A stretch of DNA of 64,000 bases from Sequoia sempervirens (Eukaryota; Streptophyta; Pinopsida; Cupressales; Cupressaceae), in assembly GCA_007258455.2 (NCBI GenBank), contig VDFB02275546.1, forward strand, positions 246,314 through 310,313, given 5' to 3'. Of the stretch, positions 45,240 through 57,189 are shown piece by piece (the stretch's first letter is position 1; each line of letters opens with the position of its first letter). The notes beneath the pieces are model-generated. The model had not been told where the DNA came from and did not search any database. It was given only the letters and a program-made list of their open reading frames with translations. Both the position numbers and the translations under genes were made by a program.

Positions 45240-46090
45240 TTTAATTTGAATTGCCTTTTGCATTGTGGTCGGGTTTTTGCTTAGGTTTTTGGTTCGGGAA
45301 AAGCATTGGAAGTCCGAACCTCAACCTTCAACCTGGTTTGACCTGCAAGTTGAAGGTCCTAACAATGTCAAAGAAAAATACCAACTTTGGACATATGGCT
45401 GACGACCTTTTTTGCAGAATTTTATGACGAAATTAAAACCCATTTTAAATGAAACAATGCAGATGCTAAATATGTAATTTGTTTTGCAATTGGATTATTT
45501 TTTCTATTTTTTAATTAATTTCTAATAAAATTGGTCCATAAACTTTCAATATCAGAGTTTTTTACTATTTTAATAACTTTTGATCAACATAACATTTTGA
45601 CAAACGAATTGCATGAGAACAAACTTCAGACAATTCTTTTCAATTAAAAAAAAAATCAAAAAATGATAAGTTTAGGTCATCTTATGCATGTCATACACGA
45701 CGATTTTTCAAAACGATAAATTTTCCTAATAAAAATTTAACAAAAAAAAAATATTCAATAAAAAAATACAAAAAAATATCAAGAACAAGCTTCAATGAGT
45801 CATAAAACTTATCCCAAAAGGATTTAGAAAAATACGATAATTTAAGTCAAAATATGGATGTCGTACACTTGCATGGTATGGTAAAAAAAAATGACTTTTA
45901 AATAGTGGTTTTTAGAAATGCCTATTAAAACTCAATTTGTACAATCTGGGTATTGAAATAAATTACATATTTGGAAACTAGACTCCGAGCAGTACATTTT
46001 ATGATTAGTGAAACTTTTTTAAAAATTTCATCTCTAAGTGCTTCAAATTTTAAGGTCAAATGTGTCAAATGCTAAAAATCAAATAAAACA
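45240..46090. other. AT-rich subterminal DNA of the DNA transposon
   Basis: No gene or motif seen between the palindrome array and the right inverted repeat. Confidence 0.5.
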
Positions 46091-46094
46091 CTTC

Positions 46095-46137
46095 CACTTT
46101 TTGGCCAAAAAGTGGACTCAACTTCTTGCACACACCC
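46095..46137 (-). repeat. DNA transposon right terminal inverted repeat
   Basis: Reverse reading gggtgtgtgcaagaagttga then gtccactttttggcc; followed by the target duplication agat at 46138-46141. Confidence 0.8.
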
Positions 46138-46496
46138 AGATGCAAAAAATAGCAAGCTAGACTTGACCTTAGTGCTTACAAATGCCAAAATAGGCCACAA
46201 AATCAAGTACAATTTTTGGTACAAAATGAGATCAATATAATCATACCACTAAAAAGTACACAAAAAATTATGCACTTTTAAAAAAAATTGCACTGAAAAA
46301 TATTACCGTAGGAGCAAGATATGAGCTCCCGAAGTTCCCAAAATGAGGACAAAGCAACAACACCTGTGAGAATCTGCAATTTTTGGAAATACTAGGCGCC
46401 AAAACCAACAACTGATTGCACCACTATGACAAGAATGAAAAATGATCCCAAATAAAAAAAATGCTTGAAAAAAAGAGTGAAAATGAGTGAGAGATT

Positions 46497-46508
46497 GCTC
46501 TGATACCA
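46497..46508 (-). other. Copia-3 primer binding site
   Basis: Minus-strand tggtatcagagc directly abuts the right LTR, the standard copia Met-tRNA site. Confidence 0.93.
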
Positions 46509-46909
46509 TGTAAGATTTGGCTATGGAGATAGCCACCCAAGATATTGAGACCAAATGGATAGCACAAAGAGAGAGAATGGAATGTGACAAGAATAAATTG
46601 TATTCTTATCAATATGATTCAATGATATGATTGTGATTGTGTACAATAAGAGATACCCCTTGGTTATATAGCCAAGGTGAGATACAAGATGTCATAGGAT
46701 TATGACAAGTATTTTAATCATATGACATGAGACAACTAATCACACTTACCTAGGTTCACATGTGTTACAAGTCAAAAGATAAGATAACAACTAATGACAA
46801 CTAACACTTTTTAGAAAGATTCCTTCCTAGGACCTAAGTAAACTTAACATGTGTAAATAAGTCCCCTAGTAATGAATTAACTAGGTACAAGACTTTATTT
46901 ACACCAACA
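46509..46909 (-). repeat. Copia-3 5' LTR
   Basis: 401-bp partner of 35743-36136. Minus-strand start TGTTGGTGTAAATAAAG, TATA box ctatataacc at 46663-46672, end TCTTACA. Confidence 0.92.
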
Positions 46910-46914
46910 ATAAG

Positions 46915-47039
46915 CAATCCTTGTACATATTTGTAATTGAATATCTTCATGCATATTGAGAATACAATCATCATATTCTCTCTCTTTTGTGTTATCTTTG
47001 GTCTCATGATTCTATTGTTGTTTTTTATAAGTTATTACA
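46915..47039 (+). repeat. Copia-4 5' LTR, second part
   Basis: Continues the LTR broken at 35712 and ends ttattaca right before a plus-strand primer site. Confidence 0.75.
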
Positions 47040-47051
47040 TGGTATCAGAGC
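47040..47051 (+). other. Copia-4 primer binding site
   Basis: tggtatcagagc, the standard copia Met-tRNA site on the plus strand, directly after the LTR end. It fixes the orientation of the outer element. Confidence 0.95.
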
Positions 47052-48840
47052 GGTTGGAAGTCCTTTGTATAGCCATTGTTGGGAGATCTTAGTTTGTGTG
47101 AAGGTGGTTAAGAGGTGAATTTGAAGAGCAACAACATTTTGGTGCGTCCTAAACTAGATCTGACCTCAGATTCAGATTTAGAAGGCCTTTCCCAGTTATG
47201 ATGGCCTTTTTTTTCGTCGAAATCCGACACCGGGAGCTCTAGATTGGAAAAAATCACCTATTTGGGTAATTTTTCAATTTTCTGAAAAATTTCTATAGTT
47301 CTAGAAAAATTCATTTTTCAAAAAATTTCTAGTTTTTTTGAAAAAAATAAAATTATTTTTGCAAAATGTTGTTAATTTTTTTTTGTTTATCCTTTGAAAT
47401 TTTTTTGAATTTTTTTTGTATGGTCAATCAAATATTTTTACTTGAAAAGTTTGATTTAAAAATTAAAAATAAAATAAAAAAATAAAATAAAAAAAATATA
47501 TATAGCAGAGTACACAGTCCGCAGACTGTTGTACCCCGCCATACTCTGTACCCACACAGTGTAGGTACCATGGGCCTTGCAAGGCTATCACGTGGCCTTA
47601 CAACCACGACCCCAACCACCGACATTCATAGAAATCTGGCCAATAAAAAACATTCAGTTTGATAGTCTTCAAAAACCCCGGGGGTAGTCAAATAAAAATC
47701 TGGCGCTCATCATTTCAAAACCGACGACCATCTTTGAAAATTCGATTGTTGTCTTCAATCACCAGCGGGCCCCACATCTTGTACCCCTGGCCATCTGCAG
47801 TGTGCTACGTGACATGCACAAACATGCCCACATGACACCCTCCTATACATCCGCGGCCCCACAAAAATTACCTATAGGTGGTCGGTTTTCTTTAAATTGG
47901 TCGAGACTTTTAAAATTTTGTGGTATGTCAATGAAAATTGGCAACCATAAAACAATTTTTGGCAGTGGGAAATTCTAAAATCCCAGCGGTCAACAAGTTG
48001 AAGATTTTGTCAGCCATCAAGAATATTCTGTCGAAAAGATTCTCAGCATATTCACCTAGATTCTAGCAAACCCGACAACGACCAGTGACAACCATTTGGC
48101 CATCAAATTTAACCTGACACATAGTGTGATGACCATTTGGACGTCAATTTTGAGCACCTGGGTGGATGACATCAGCCACACGTCAGCAAGATTTTCAAAT
48201 TTTTTGCCCCCCCTCATAGTTGAGCATTTTGAATTTACAATCAATTTTCAAATGCCCCTAACTTGCTCGTTTTAACTCCTTTTTTTGAGAATTTTTTTTT
48301 TATTTGGGCTCATTTTTCATGTACTTCACAGCTGTGTGGTTGGTTTACAATTTTGGTGGATATATTTTCCAAATTTTTAATTTTTCAACACTGTACCTAT
48401 CCAATCCTCATTTCTGCAACTTTTGGGGAACTGTACCGGCACATACGAACTCCTTTTCAGGTGTCATTTTTTTGAAAATGAATGAATTTTCATCTACTTC
48501 TTGAATCTATAATTAGTTTGAAGCGATCTTGAGTGGATTTTGTACTTTTAGCATATGGTCTTTTTTGGCCTATTTGTCACTTATATTGCATAGATCTCAA
48601 TTTAGGTCTTTGCTTCATTGTTCTAGTCTATTCTCAGCCTATTTTTGGCAAGTTGTAAATAAAAAATCATAAGTCCACTTAGCCAAGTTGCAAGTGGCCT
48701 ATTGTACATGCACTAAATTATAAAGTGCAAAAATTATCTTTTTTTTTTGGGGGATTACTTTGATTGAGTGAATTGGGGGGGGGGAGGGTGTCTCTTGTGT
48801 GATTATGCCTATTTTCTCTCTTGTGCTCTTTCATTCCATC
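47052..48840 (+). other. Copia-4 leader, no gene seen
   Basis: An unusually long (1.8 kb) leader between primer site and gag. T- and A-runs and scattered short frames; a G run at 48775-48790 precedes the gag start. Nothing suggests an insertion with clear ends. Confidence 0.5.
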
Positions 48841-49097
48841 ATGGGTTCATCTAAAGTTCCACTCTTAACTGCACATAATTATGCTACATGGAAAGTACGT
48901 GCATGGAGTAAACTAATGAAAAAAGGCTTAATTTACTATATTGATGGAACCATAACTACACCTGCAGATCCTAAGGCAGATCCAACTGCATATATGGATT
49001 GGCTCACTAAAACTTCTATGGCATTGGGTACACTTAGAAATTTCATTTAAGATGATCTCATTTTCCATGTTGATAAATGTACTACAACCAAGGAAGC
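48841..49097 (+). pseudogene. Copia-4 gag, N-terminal part
   Basis: From ATG it reads GSSKVPLLTAHNYATWKVRA and LTKTSMALGTLRNFI, then TAA (49048) where Gln is expected, and goes on in the same frame to FHVDKCTTTKEA at 49097, where the giant-LTR insert begins. The gag resumes WDKLATLYG at 60630, matching EAWNKLKTLYG of Copia-3. Confidence 0.85.
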
Positions 49098-50128
49098 GTA
49101 ACACCACAAACCAGAGAATGTCACACACATAACATAAGCAAACAATTTTTTTTTAAAAAGTGTAATTAAAAAAGTAAAGTAAACTACACTTATACATACA
49201 TTCTCTAAGGTATGTGACGACGCTTACTTACAATACCCATGACTAACAAAAGTTACTAAACATAACATAAGATTATTACTCATGAATTAAAGATCATACA
49301 TCTATTAACATTAAAATACATCACATAAAATATAAAGTACAATAATGATCCATTCATACATTGCATCCATTCAATATTACAATTACAACTCTCATTTCCA
49401 AATGAGATAGTTTATACAAAAATGTTACAATTACAAATTACAAAGATTCTCCTCGAATACAATTGAGGAGTGATACAATTACAAATTACAAGGTATCCAA
49501 CAGATACAAGAGTCACATAAGAGAAGTACAATTTCACTAATACATGAGAGCTCTCCAAACAGGAGTACCCACCACCACGAACAAGAACTGGGGACCCAAC
49601 AGTGTAAGGTGCATGTTCCACCCAACCATGTGGTACCCAAAGGACCAACCCCTGTGCTAGGAGATAGTAAAAGAGCTTCCTAGGCAAAACCTACAACCTC
49701 TAGACATAGGAAAAACAATACTAAACTACTCAAGTACAAAACTAACAAATAATTACAATGCTTCCAGATAACAATGATCAACTACATAATACAACAAACT
49801 AACTCATAGTTGTCATAGGAGGAGTGTCATCAAAAAGTTGTATGGGTTACCCTGTGAATCTTCCTAGGCTCCGGCCCCCATCCTGGGTTACCCCGGTGAC
49901 CTCTTACAAAACTCAACCCCACATGCAATCCAATGCGGAATCGATTGTCTTTCTGAGAAACAAGATATCGATCATGCCATTCCAGGCCTTCTCGTCTCAT
50001 CCTGAGTCTTTACTAGCCCTTGAGTCCATGAGCGAGGCATTAACAAAAGTTAAGTGTTTAAACTATCCTTTTCCCCTAACATATTTATTTAATTTTCACT
50101 TATTAAACTAACTCTGCATGAGTTACCC
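49098..50128 (+). repeat. Left arm of the giant inverted repeat (LTR end)
   Basis: Pairs in reverse with 59583-60625. Long exact words include ctcaagtacaaaac, gcttccagataacaatgatc and acaagatatcgatcatgcca. Differences are mostly transitions. Same landmarks as 13233-14160 of the solo LTR but more similar to the other arm. Confidence 0.9.
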
Positions 50129-50724
50129 TGACACCACTTTGTGTGTCGTCCCTCATGAAAAGCCACTCCCCTATTAACAACCTAAGGGATCAATTCCAAT
50201 AACATAGGGTAAACTAGGTGCACATAACCAATTACAAATACCAACTTAATAACAATGTACAACACAACCTGTTCGTAAAACCAGGTGACCATACTTGATA
50301 AAATATCATGTGCACTACCCAAGTTATTTTAAATCTAATCAACATAAGTTACAATCCCCATCTCAAGAAAAAACATCTGGAAGTCTTACATAAACAAATA
50401 ACTCCATTTACCCAACAATGAGAATGAAAGAGATAACATAACGAAAAGAAAATTTAGACAATTTAATAACCTACTTTAGGATTTCCTAAATCCAAGTAAA
50501 GCAATTACATTTTGCATGTAATCAATCAGAATAATTAATATTTTTCTTTTAAAAAAGAAAAAGAAATAAGAAGCTTAATCTAATTGTTTTCTTTCAACTT
50601 CCTCGATTACAAGTAATGTTAATTTTTTATTTATTTTTCTAATAACATCATTCTCTTATAAAATCAATATTTGCATCATTATAATAAAATAACTTTAAAA
50701 TAATTATATTTAAATATAAATTAA

Positions 50725-50767
<43 letters not shown>

Positions 50768-50775
50768 AATTATAT
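50129..50775. repeat. Giant LTR, part left of the LINE
   Basis: Matches the AT-rich interior of the solo LTR in layout; ends in AC and AT dinucleotide runs (50726-50767) where the LINE inserted. Confidence 0.7.
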
Positions 50776-50873
50776 TTTTTTTTTTAATAAAAGGAGGGTA
50801 AAAACTTTATTGAATCATAACAACAATACAAAGTCCAAAGAAAGAAGCCACAATGGGCCAAAAACAACAAGAA

Positions 50874-51731
50874 TTAATTCACACCCAAGAAGCACCTCAT
50901 ATCCTCAGCAACCCACTCCTCAAGAATAGGGGCCATATCAGTAGGGAGATTGCCCCAATCATCCATAGACCAAGAATCAGTCTTTTCTGACGCCCATCTA
51001 GCCAGTCCATCAGCCACCCTATTCCACTCCCGCGGAATATGGCAGAAAACAATGGACTCCAAGGTAGAGCACAGAGAAATAATCTGTTTGACAACCACAG
51101 CTAGCTGCCAATTCGCATCCTCCAAATTTTGATTATTCAACATATCAATAACCACCTGAGAATCAGCTTCACAAACAATCCGCTGCCATCCAAGGGCAAC
51201 CGCATGCTTAATCGCCAAGAGAATAGCACTTGCCTCCATAAGATTATTAGTTTGAAAACCACGATACATAGAAAAGAAGAAAACCACCACTCCAAGGCTG
51301 TCTCTACCAATACCACCAACCCCAGCATGCCCAGGGTTACCCCTAGACGACCCATCCGTATTAATTTTCAACTCCCCTAGAGCAGGCGGGAACCAAAAGC
51401 CCTCATGAGCAACCCTCTCACGCCCTCGCCTACGATGCACTTTGCTCAAAATACTCTTCTCCCCTGTGGCAAGACCCAGGGCATTTACAACACCCAAGTC
51501 CCCAGGATCAATCGACACAGACAAGTCACACTTTGTAGTCAAAGTCTCCTGCAAAGCCCCAAGAATTTGCCTCCAAAGTTGCCCCACGAGCAATTTTTTA
51601 TCCAAGAATATTCTTTTGTTACATTCCAACCAAATTTTCCAAACAATCAAACTAGGACCAATGCTCCAATCAATTTTAAGAAAAGAGGTTGTAGCAGGAG
51701 AAGAACCTTGTCTCTTCCAAAAATTCTCCAA
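50874..51731 (-). pseudogene. LINE ORF2: RNase H domain
   Basis: Reads INTDGSSRGNPGHAGVGGIG, MEASAILLAIKHAVALGW, CEADSQVVIDMLN and HIPREWNRVADGLARWA, the plant RVT_3-type RNase H with its Asp-Glu-Asp-(His)Asp set. It is the C-terminal end of ORF2, as in plant L1 elements with RNase H. It is open to its own stop at 50874. A TGA at 51759-51761, probably once an Arg codon, separates it from the preceding zinc domain. Confidence 0.93.
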
Positions 51732-51761
51732 AGAAGAGACATGGAAACACGGTAAGCTTCA

Positions 51762-52592
51762 AAGATTCCACCAGTGATGCCAGATAGCCTTAACAAAAGA
51801 ACACTGAAAAAAGAGATGCGATAAGCATTCATCATGCTGACCACATAGAATGCACATGGAGGGCCCCTGGAACCCTCGTTTCCAAAGATTATCCCAAGTA
51901 AGACACTTTCCTTGAACCACGAGCCAAGAGAAAAAAATATACTTAGGCCAAGCAAATTTATTCCAAGCATGCTTCCACCAAGAAACCTGGGAGCTTCCAA
52001 AAACCTATTTATCCAAAACCTGATAACCAGAGGCAATTGAAAATTTTCCTTTCAAGTCAGGACCCCAAGCAAGCACATCACCCCCTTGGAGAGAATTACA
52101 GACACGACCCGATAAAATCTTAGCAAGCTCTTGACGATCCTCCACCACACCACCAAGAGGCCAATCCAAGGGGCTCTTCCACCTGGACACAAAAATTTGA
52201 CCCAAAGATTGTTGAGATTTGAAATCTGCCACATGACTCCAACCCGCCTCCACAAAAATTTGGCACAAATCTTGGAGATGGGGATGAGATGACACAATGG
52301 GTGGGTGTCCATCCCAAGAATCATGCCAGAAAAAAGCATCTCGACCGCCATTACAAATCCAAAAAAGTCCATGTTTAACCAGCTTGGCACCACGTTTAAG
52401 GGTACTCCAGATCACAGAGCCTTTCCCCTCCATATTGAACCTTGCTACCTCCCTACTTTCTACCGCCCCCAAATATTTGAAGGTCAGAATTTTAGCCCAG
52501 CACATATGTTGTTGAGAGCACCAACACCAATACAACTTAGCAGCCAAGGCCTGCCCATTCAAATCAGTCCGCCATAAACCAAGACCCCCCTC
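51762..52592 (-). pseudogene. LINE ORF2: zf-RVT region
   Basis: The frame 52005-52562 reads AAKLYWCWCSQQ, IWSTLKRGAKLVKHGLFW and FFWHDSWDGHPP, then after TAG (52005) VSWWKHAWNKFAWPKYIFF and CILCGQHDECLSHLFFQC, the zinc-ribbon zf-RVT module (CxxC...H...C). Same frame as the RT and RNase H parts. Confidence 0.85.
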
Positions 52593-53756
52593 CTACTTTG
52601 GCCTACAAACAACATCCCACTTCACCAGACTCCATTTTCTATGAAGAAGATTACCAGCCCACAGAAATTGATGAGACAATTTCTCGAAATCTCTAATAAA
52701 ACTTGAAGGAGCAGAAAGAACAAAGCATTTATAAACAGGAAGAGCTTGGACCACCAACTTTAAAAGAGTCACTCTACCTGCTAAAGAAAGCCACCTGCAA
52801 GTCCAATGATTGACCAATCTTCGAAACTTATCAAGAGTCTCTTGCCAAAACCTTTTGGGGAGAGAGTGAACAGCAAGAGGGATTCCAAGATAGGAAAAAG
52901 GAAGTGAGCCAATCTGAAATCGAAGGATACTAGCAATTCTCCTTTGAATACCCTTAGGAGTGTGGAAGAAATATATGAAGGACTTCCCCTCATTTATGCG
53001 CTACCTAGAAGTTTCCAAGTAACTGTCCAAAACACTACGCCAATTGAGAGACTCCTCAACCTTAGCCCTGCCCATCAAGGCAGTATCATCTACAAATTGT
53101 AGATGAGACTAAGGGGGAATATCATCTCCCCAACTCCATCCCTGAAGCAAGCCACTAGCAACCTGAGCACGAATGAGTCTTCCCAAGCCTTTCGCAAGGA
53201 GGATGAATAAGTAAGGAGATAGGGGATCTCCCTGCCTGAGGCCTCTAGAAGCACCAAACAAACAAGTGGGCTCACCATTGATAAGCACCGAAAAGGAGGA
53301 GGAAGTGACACAACTCCTAACCCATTCAATCCAACCCTCAACAAAGCCAAAAGCTCCAAGGATTTTAAATAGAAAGCTCCATTTAAGACGATCATATGCT
53401 TTAGCCATGTCCAACTTGATAAACATAGATTTATCTTTTGAGGATTCCATAGAATGGATGGCCTCAGTAGCAATAACCACCCCATCCATGATCTGTCTTC
53501 CAGCAACAAAACCCCCCTGCTCTTCAGAAATTAAGTCATCAAGCCAAGGCTTCAGCCTTTCCGCAATCAACTTAGTAATAATTTTATACACAACATTACA
53601 TAGTGCTATAGGCCTAAACAAATCCAAGGAGTTAGCTCCCATCTTCTTAGGAATAAGAGCTAAAAATGTAGCATTCAGGGACTTCAACATTTGTTTATGC
53701 ATAAAGGATTCTTGGACAACCTCTAAAAGGTCCAATTTAACCACTTCCCAGAACTC
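52593..53756 (-). pseudogene. LINE ORF2: reverse transcriptase
   Basis: Reads ATFLALIPKKMGANSLDLFR, PIALCNVVYKIITKLIAERL, EEQGGFVAGRQIMDGVV, FIKLDMAKAYDRLKWSFL and GLRQGDPLSPYLFILLAKGL, then QFVDDTALMG at about 53072-53099 and FSYLGIPLAV. These are the RT blocks of plant L1; catalytic Asps are in KLDMAKAYD and FVDD (53085-53096). TAG stops at 53109, 53001 and 52593 break an otherwise continuous frame. Not active. Confidence 0.93.
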
Positions 53757-54314
53757 CTAAAAAAATTCAATGGGGAATCCATCAGGCCCAGGAGCTTTAC
53801 CTTTCTTCATCTGGAACACAACCTTCTCAAGCTCTAACAAGGTAATAGGAGCAAGCAATGCTTCATTCATTTCATTAGTCACCAGCTTCGGGATACAATC
53901 TAAAATTTTAGCTTCATCCTCCTCCGCAGGAGGCGAATCCTCAGAGAAAAGGGTAGAGAAATACTGAATGCATTCGGTTGAAGAGGACAAAGATTCCCCA
54001 TCAGGCAACAAAATAGAAGAAATAGCATTACCTTGTCTTCGATCCTTAACTGAGTTATGGAAGAAAGCAGTGTTTCGATCCCCAGCCTGGAGCCATTCAA
54101 TACGAGACTTTTGTTTCCAAAAAATCTCTTCTCTTAACTCCCATTCCTCAAGCTCTTTTGTTGCAGCAACCTCTAATAAACTCAGCTCCTCCGAGAGGCC
54201 TTGATCTCGAATTTGTCTGGTAATTAGGTCCAGATTATCTCGTGCCTTTTTCTTTTCCTGAAATAAATTACCAAAATGCTGCCTATTCCATCTTTTCAAT
54301 CTGTATTTAACATA
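53757..54314 (-). pseudogene. LINE ORF2: linker between endonuclease and RT
   Basis: Reads RWNRQHFGNLFQEKKKARDN, WKQKSRIEWLQAGDRNTAFF and FQMKKGKAPGPDGFPIEFF, standard plant L1 linker and RT-0 phrases. Ends at a TAG (53757-53759) where Gln fits. Confidence 0.92.
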
Positions 54315-55181
54315 CTAGAGCCTCTTTGAGAAAGAGTACATGGCAGTGCCATATGCTGGCTTCCCCTGATCCCACCAACTAGGGAGCAGATCATGAAGAG
54401 ATTCATCCCTAAGCCACATGAGTTGGAACTTAAAGGTCTGTCTAGCACACCGTTGAGGCACATCAACCACTAGCTTAATAGGCCAATGGTCAGAACCACG
54501 ACCATCCAAAATTTCAGAGCTAGTCAACCACCTGTCCCCCACCCAAAAACTAGACACCAAAAATCTATCAAGTCTTTCAGAAATAGAAGCATCACCAATT
54601 CTCCTATTATTCCAAGTAAAAAGACCATTGCCAGGCTTGATATCCACAAGATTCAAAGCAGAGATATTGTCCTGGAGCAATAATGCAGAAGCCTCCAGCC
54701 TTGCAATACCACCGCGTTTCTCTGCAAGCTCTGTGATAGCAGTAAAATCACCTCCAATAATCCAAGGATGGTAAGGAAATAAGCTGCGAACTAAACGAAT
54801 GTTGGACCACAAAATTTGCTTGCCCTGCAACTCCACAGGTGCATACACATTGGAGAAGAGAGCAATTTCCCCTGACATAAAACAAGAGGCCACCATGGAA
54901 AGGGAGGACTTAAAAGACACCCACCAAAGGGGGCAGATCTTACGCAGGTTCCATAAGCACGCCACCCCGCCAGAAGACCCTTGAGCACTAGTGCATTGGC
55001 ATCCACCATTCCCCCATAACTTAGGAACTAAATCCATCATACCCTCCACAGAGAGCTTAGTCTCTTGCAGAAAAAGAACATCAGGCGAATGACACCTAAT
55101 CAAATCCCAAACAACTTTTTGTCTAGGGCCACTGTTCAAGCCCCTTACATTCCAAGAGAGAACTATCATTTCGAGGGGCAT
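54315..55181 (-). pseudogene. LINE ORF2: apurinic-type endonuclease
   Basis: Begins at the ATG at 55181 with MIVLSWNVRGLNSGPRQKVV, then PDVLFLQETKLS, IIGGDFTAI, RLDRFLVSSFW and GRGSDHWPI. These hold the Asn, Glu, Asp and SDH catalytic positions of L1 endonucleases, which nick the target for reverse transcription. Its start overlaps the end of ORF1 by 16 bases. Ends at TAG 54315-54317. Confidence 0.93.
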
Positions 55182-56692
55182 GAAAAATGTGAATCCAGAG
55201 TCTTGACTGACCCCGACTCCACCAAAGTCTCCCCTATCATCTTAATCTTTTCCTCATCCTTCTTCCTTCCTAGCTTAGAAATTTTCTCTGGCCCCCCCTT
55301 CTTGAGAACTTTTTGCAGAACACCCAACTGAGAGGACGCCTTAATATTCTTCTTGCCCACCTCCGGACCAACTTTCTGCAAGAGGTGAACCTTATCCACA
55401 CTATCTTTCACTACCTCAGCACTACCACCCAACTCATCCTGAACCCCCATTTGACGATCTGTCCCTAGAGCCAAAGTCCCATCAGCAAGCGGAGCCATAA
55501 TCACCTCTGAGTTGAGTATTACCTAACCAGGATCTTTCCCGACCTCATCTAAGCATGGCACTCCCATACCCCCCTCCTGTTGGGGAGCAAGCATTGCCTC
55601 AACCGAAGGGCCATGCTGATCAATATCCAAAGTCCCATGATCTAGATCCAGAAATCCTGGGTTCACCTCCTGCTGACTAAGATCCTCCAGCACCTCAAAC
55701 CTATTGAAGGTGTCCTCCTCCTCCCTGTCCTTCAAATTCCTTTTATGACCTTTATTTTTGTTTCGGCCTCTAACGGGAATAAAACCATCTTCCCTACCAC
55801 CAGAACCCTGAATGGGGTCCTTGCCCTTATCCACCCTAGGTGGATTAGCCGAAGGTTGAGAAGATTGAGCCTCCAAAGGCTTGGCCTTTGGACATTTGCG
55901 CAGGAGGTGACCATACTCATGACAAAAATGACAACGGAAGGGAAGTGTTTCATAATCCAGCTGTTGCACCCATGAATAATCTCCTGCACTCACTTCTAAA
56001 GAATCTGGCAATGGCTTACTTAAATCAATTTCTACACAGAACCGGGCAAAAGTCATTACCTTTTTGAATTGCGTTTGCTGAGATGAACCCACAGGTTTCC
56101 CCAGCTTCGAGGCTAATAGGTACAACACATCCTCTCGCCAACATTCCACAGGGAGCCTTGGAAGACGAACCCAAACCGGAACCTGATTCAGAAGTTCCTC
56201 CTCCAGGTTGAAGCAAGCATGCCATGGCTTAATGAATAAGCCCACCTGGTTATAAAAATATGGCCCCCCTTCAAAAAATTTATTCTGATCAGCCAAGCAG
56301 TCAAATGTAACCATGAAATAGTTATTTGCCAAGAGGCGGATCTCCATCTCTCCCTCAGGCATCCATGTCTTTTGAGCCCACATATCCAAGAATTGCAAAG
56401 AAATTTTCAAACCTAAGAATTTGCAATAAAGAGAATGTTGTGCATAATAATCAATGTCTTTAGCCAACATCTCCATTTGAATGAATACATTCGACCTCTC
56501 TTTACACCGTTCGAGGCACCCATTAATCTTTGGAATTCTAGGCCCCCCTGCCGAGCCCATCTCGACTTTCTCAGGTTCCACCGAAAAAAGATTATTATCA
56601 AAAGTCTTTGAACCCTGTGGAGAGGGTTTCGAAGCAAAAGCAAAGTGTAAGTCCATATTGGGACAAACCCTAGAAGATTCTCCAGTATCCAT
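55166..56692 (-). pseudogene. LINE ORF1: RNA-binding protein with CCHC knuckle
   Basis: The ATG chosen at 56692 (MDTGESSRVCPNM) gives about 508 codons, interrupted by one TAG at 55523-55525 where Gln fits; the same frame is open again to 55166. Residues about 60-230 are DUF4283-like (FMVTFDCLADQNKFFEGGPY, VWVRLPRLPVECW). Residues 254-267 are a perfect CCHC knuckle (CHFCHEYGHLLRKC). The tail is basic. ORF1 proteins coat LINE RNA. Confidence 0.88.
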
Positions 56693-56987
56693 CAAAGAGC
56701 ACACAACACAAAATGAGCAAGCAAGGCCAAAATCAAAACCAAGAGCCCTTCGATGAAGGAACACTCCACTGGACACCAAGATCACAACCCCACTACCCCA
56801 GAATACACACCTACTTCAAAAGAAAAGAACCCCCCCCGAATAGCGTAAAAAACCCACCCCCAGGAAGCTCCAGAGAAGAAGAGAACATAACCGACCTCCA
56901 ACTATGCATGCAACCACCGTAAGACCACATGCAGTTAAGCTTAGATGGTTGCGGCCTCATGCAGCGCTTGCAGAGCTCACCTAAAGT

Positions 56988-57185
56988 TTAATATTAAGGT
57001 TTGGGCCTTGGTTGTTGGCACTACAGGCAAGAAGCCCCACCAGTTCACCAAGGAACCTCCCCTTAATATGAGGGTAAACAACAAACTCCATTGTTGACAC
57101 GGTAGAGAGCGACCCCGCGAGGTTTGAACCTTGGTTGTTGGCTCTACAGGAAAGAAGCCCCACCATTTCACCAAAGGGTCGCCCC
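56988..57185 (-). repeat. Duplicated ~75-bp unit with B-box-like core at the LINE 5' end
   Basis: ccttggttgttgg, tacagg and aagaagccccacca recur at 57006-57050 and 57126-57170 (period about 120 bp). The word ggtttgaaccttgg (57120 on) is close to the B box of tRNA promoters on either strand. It may be part of the LINE promoter or an older SINE fragment. Confidence 0.5.
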
Positions 57186-57189
57186 TTAT

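Larger units (their letters stand above)
38628..46137 (-). mobile_element. 7.5 kb DNA transposon, Sola-like candidate
   Basis: Terminal inverted repeats of about 40 bp, with GGGT at the outer end and both containing AGTTGAGTCCAC (38628-38668 against 46095-46137), bounded by a 4-bp duplication agat (38624-38627 and 46138-46141). Inside each end are 10 or so copies of a GGGATCCCG palindrome (38705-38940; 44970-45235), the kind of subterminal motif that transposases bind. A transposase-like gene lies at 42231-44695 on the minus strand. The 4-bp duplication and G-rich ends would fit the Sola group, but the superfamily is inferred, not proved. The left 3 kb hold no gene and a 100-base gap. Confidence 0.75.
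35713..46909 (-). mobile_element. Copia-3: pol-deleted Copia element inside the Copia-4 LTR
   Basis: Bounded by the 5-bp duplication ataag (35708-35712 and 46910-46914). LTRs are 35743-36136 (left, 3') and 46509-46909 (right, 5'), in direct orientation and very similar. Minus-strand content: primer site (46497-46508), leader (split by the 38628-46137 DNA transposon), gag (38003-38497), zinc knuckle and protease region, then an acidic open frame and a purine tract. Integrase and nearly all RT are missing, so it is non-autonomous. The left end carries 30 bp beyond the LTR (see findings). Confidence 0.85.
50776..57189 (-). mobile_element. 6.4 kb L1-type LINE with RNase H
   Basis: Minus-strand order: ORF1 (CCHC protein), ORF2 with endonuclease, reverse transcriptase, zf-RVT and RNase H, then a poly(A) of about 12 (50776-50787 on the plus axis as T). 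Flanks share aattatat (50768-50775 and 57190-57197), a probable target duplication though in AT-rich DNA. ORF2 keeps one frame over 4.3 kb and is broken only by seven stops (TAG six times, TGA once). It looks full-length. Confidence 0.9.

Noticed and set aside
49412..49687. Minus-strand 91-codon frame, with related frames at 13562-13801 and 60084-60302
   Set aside because: The three frames match because they lie in copies of the same LTR; stops and lengths are not conserved and no protein family fits.
50726..50767. CRISPR-like or regulatory meaning of the AC/AT runs
   Set aside because: Simple dinucleotide microsatellites with no spacers; the window is eukaryotic.
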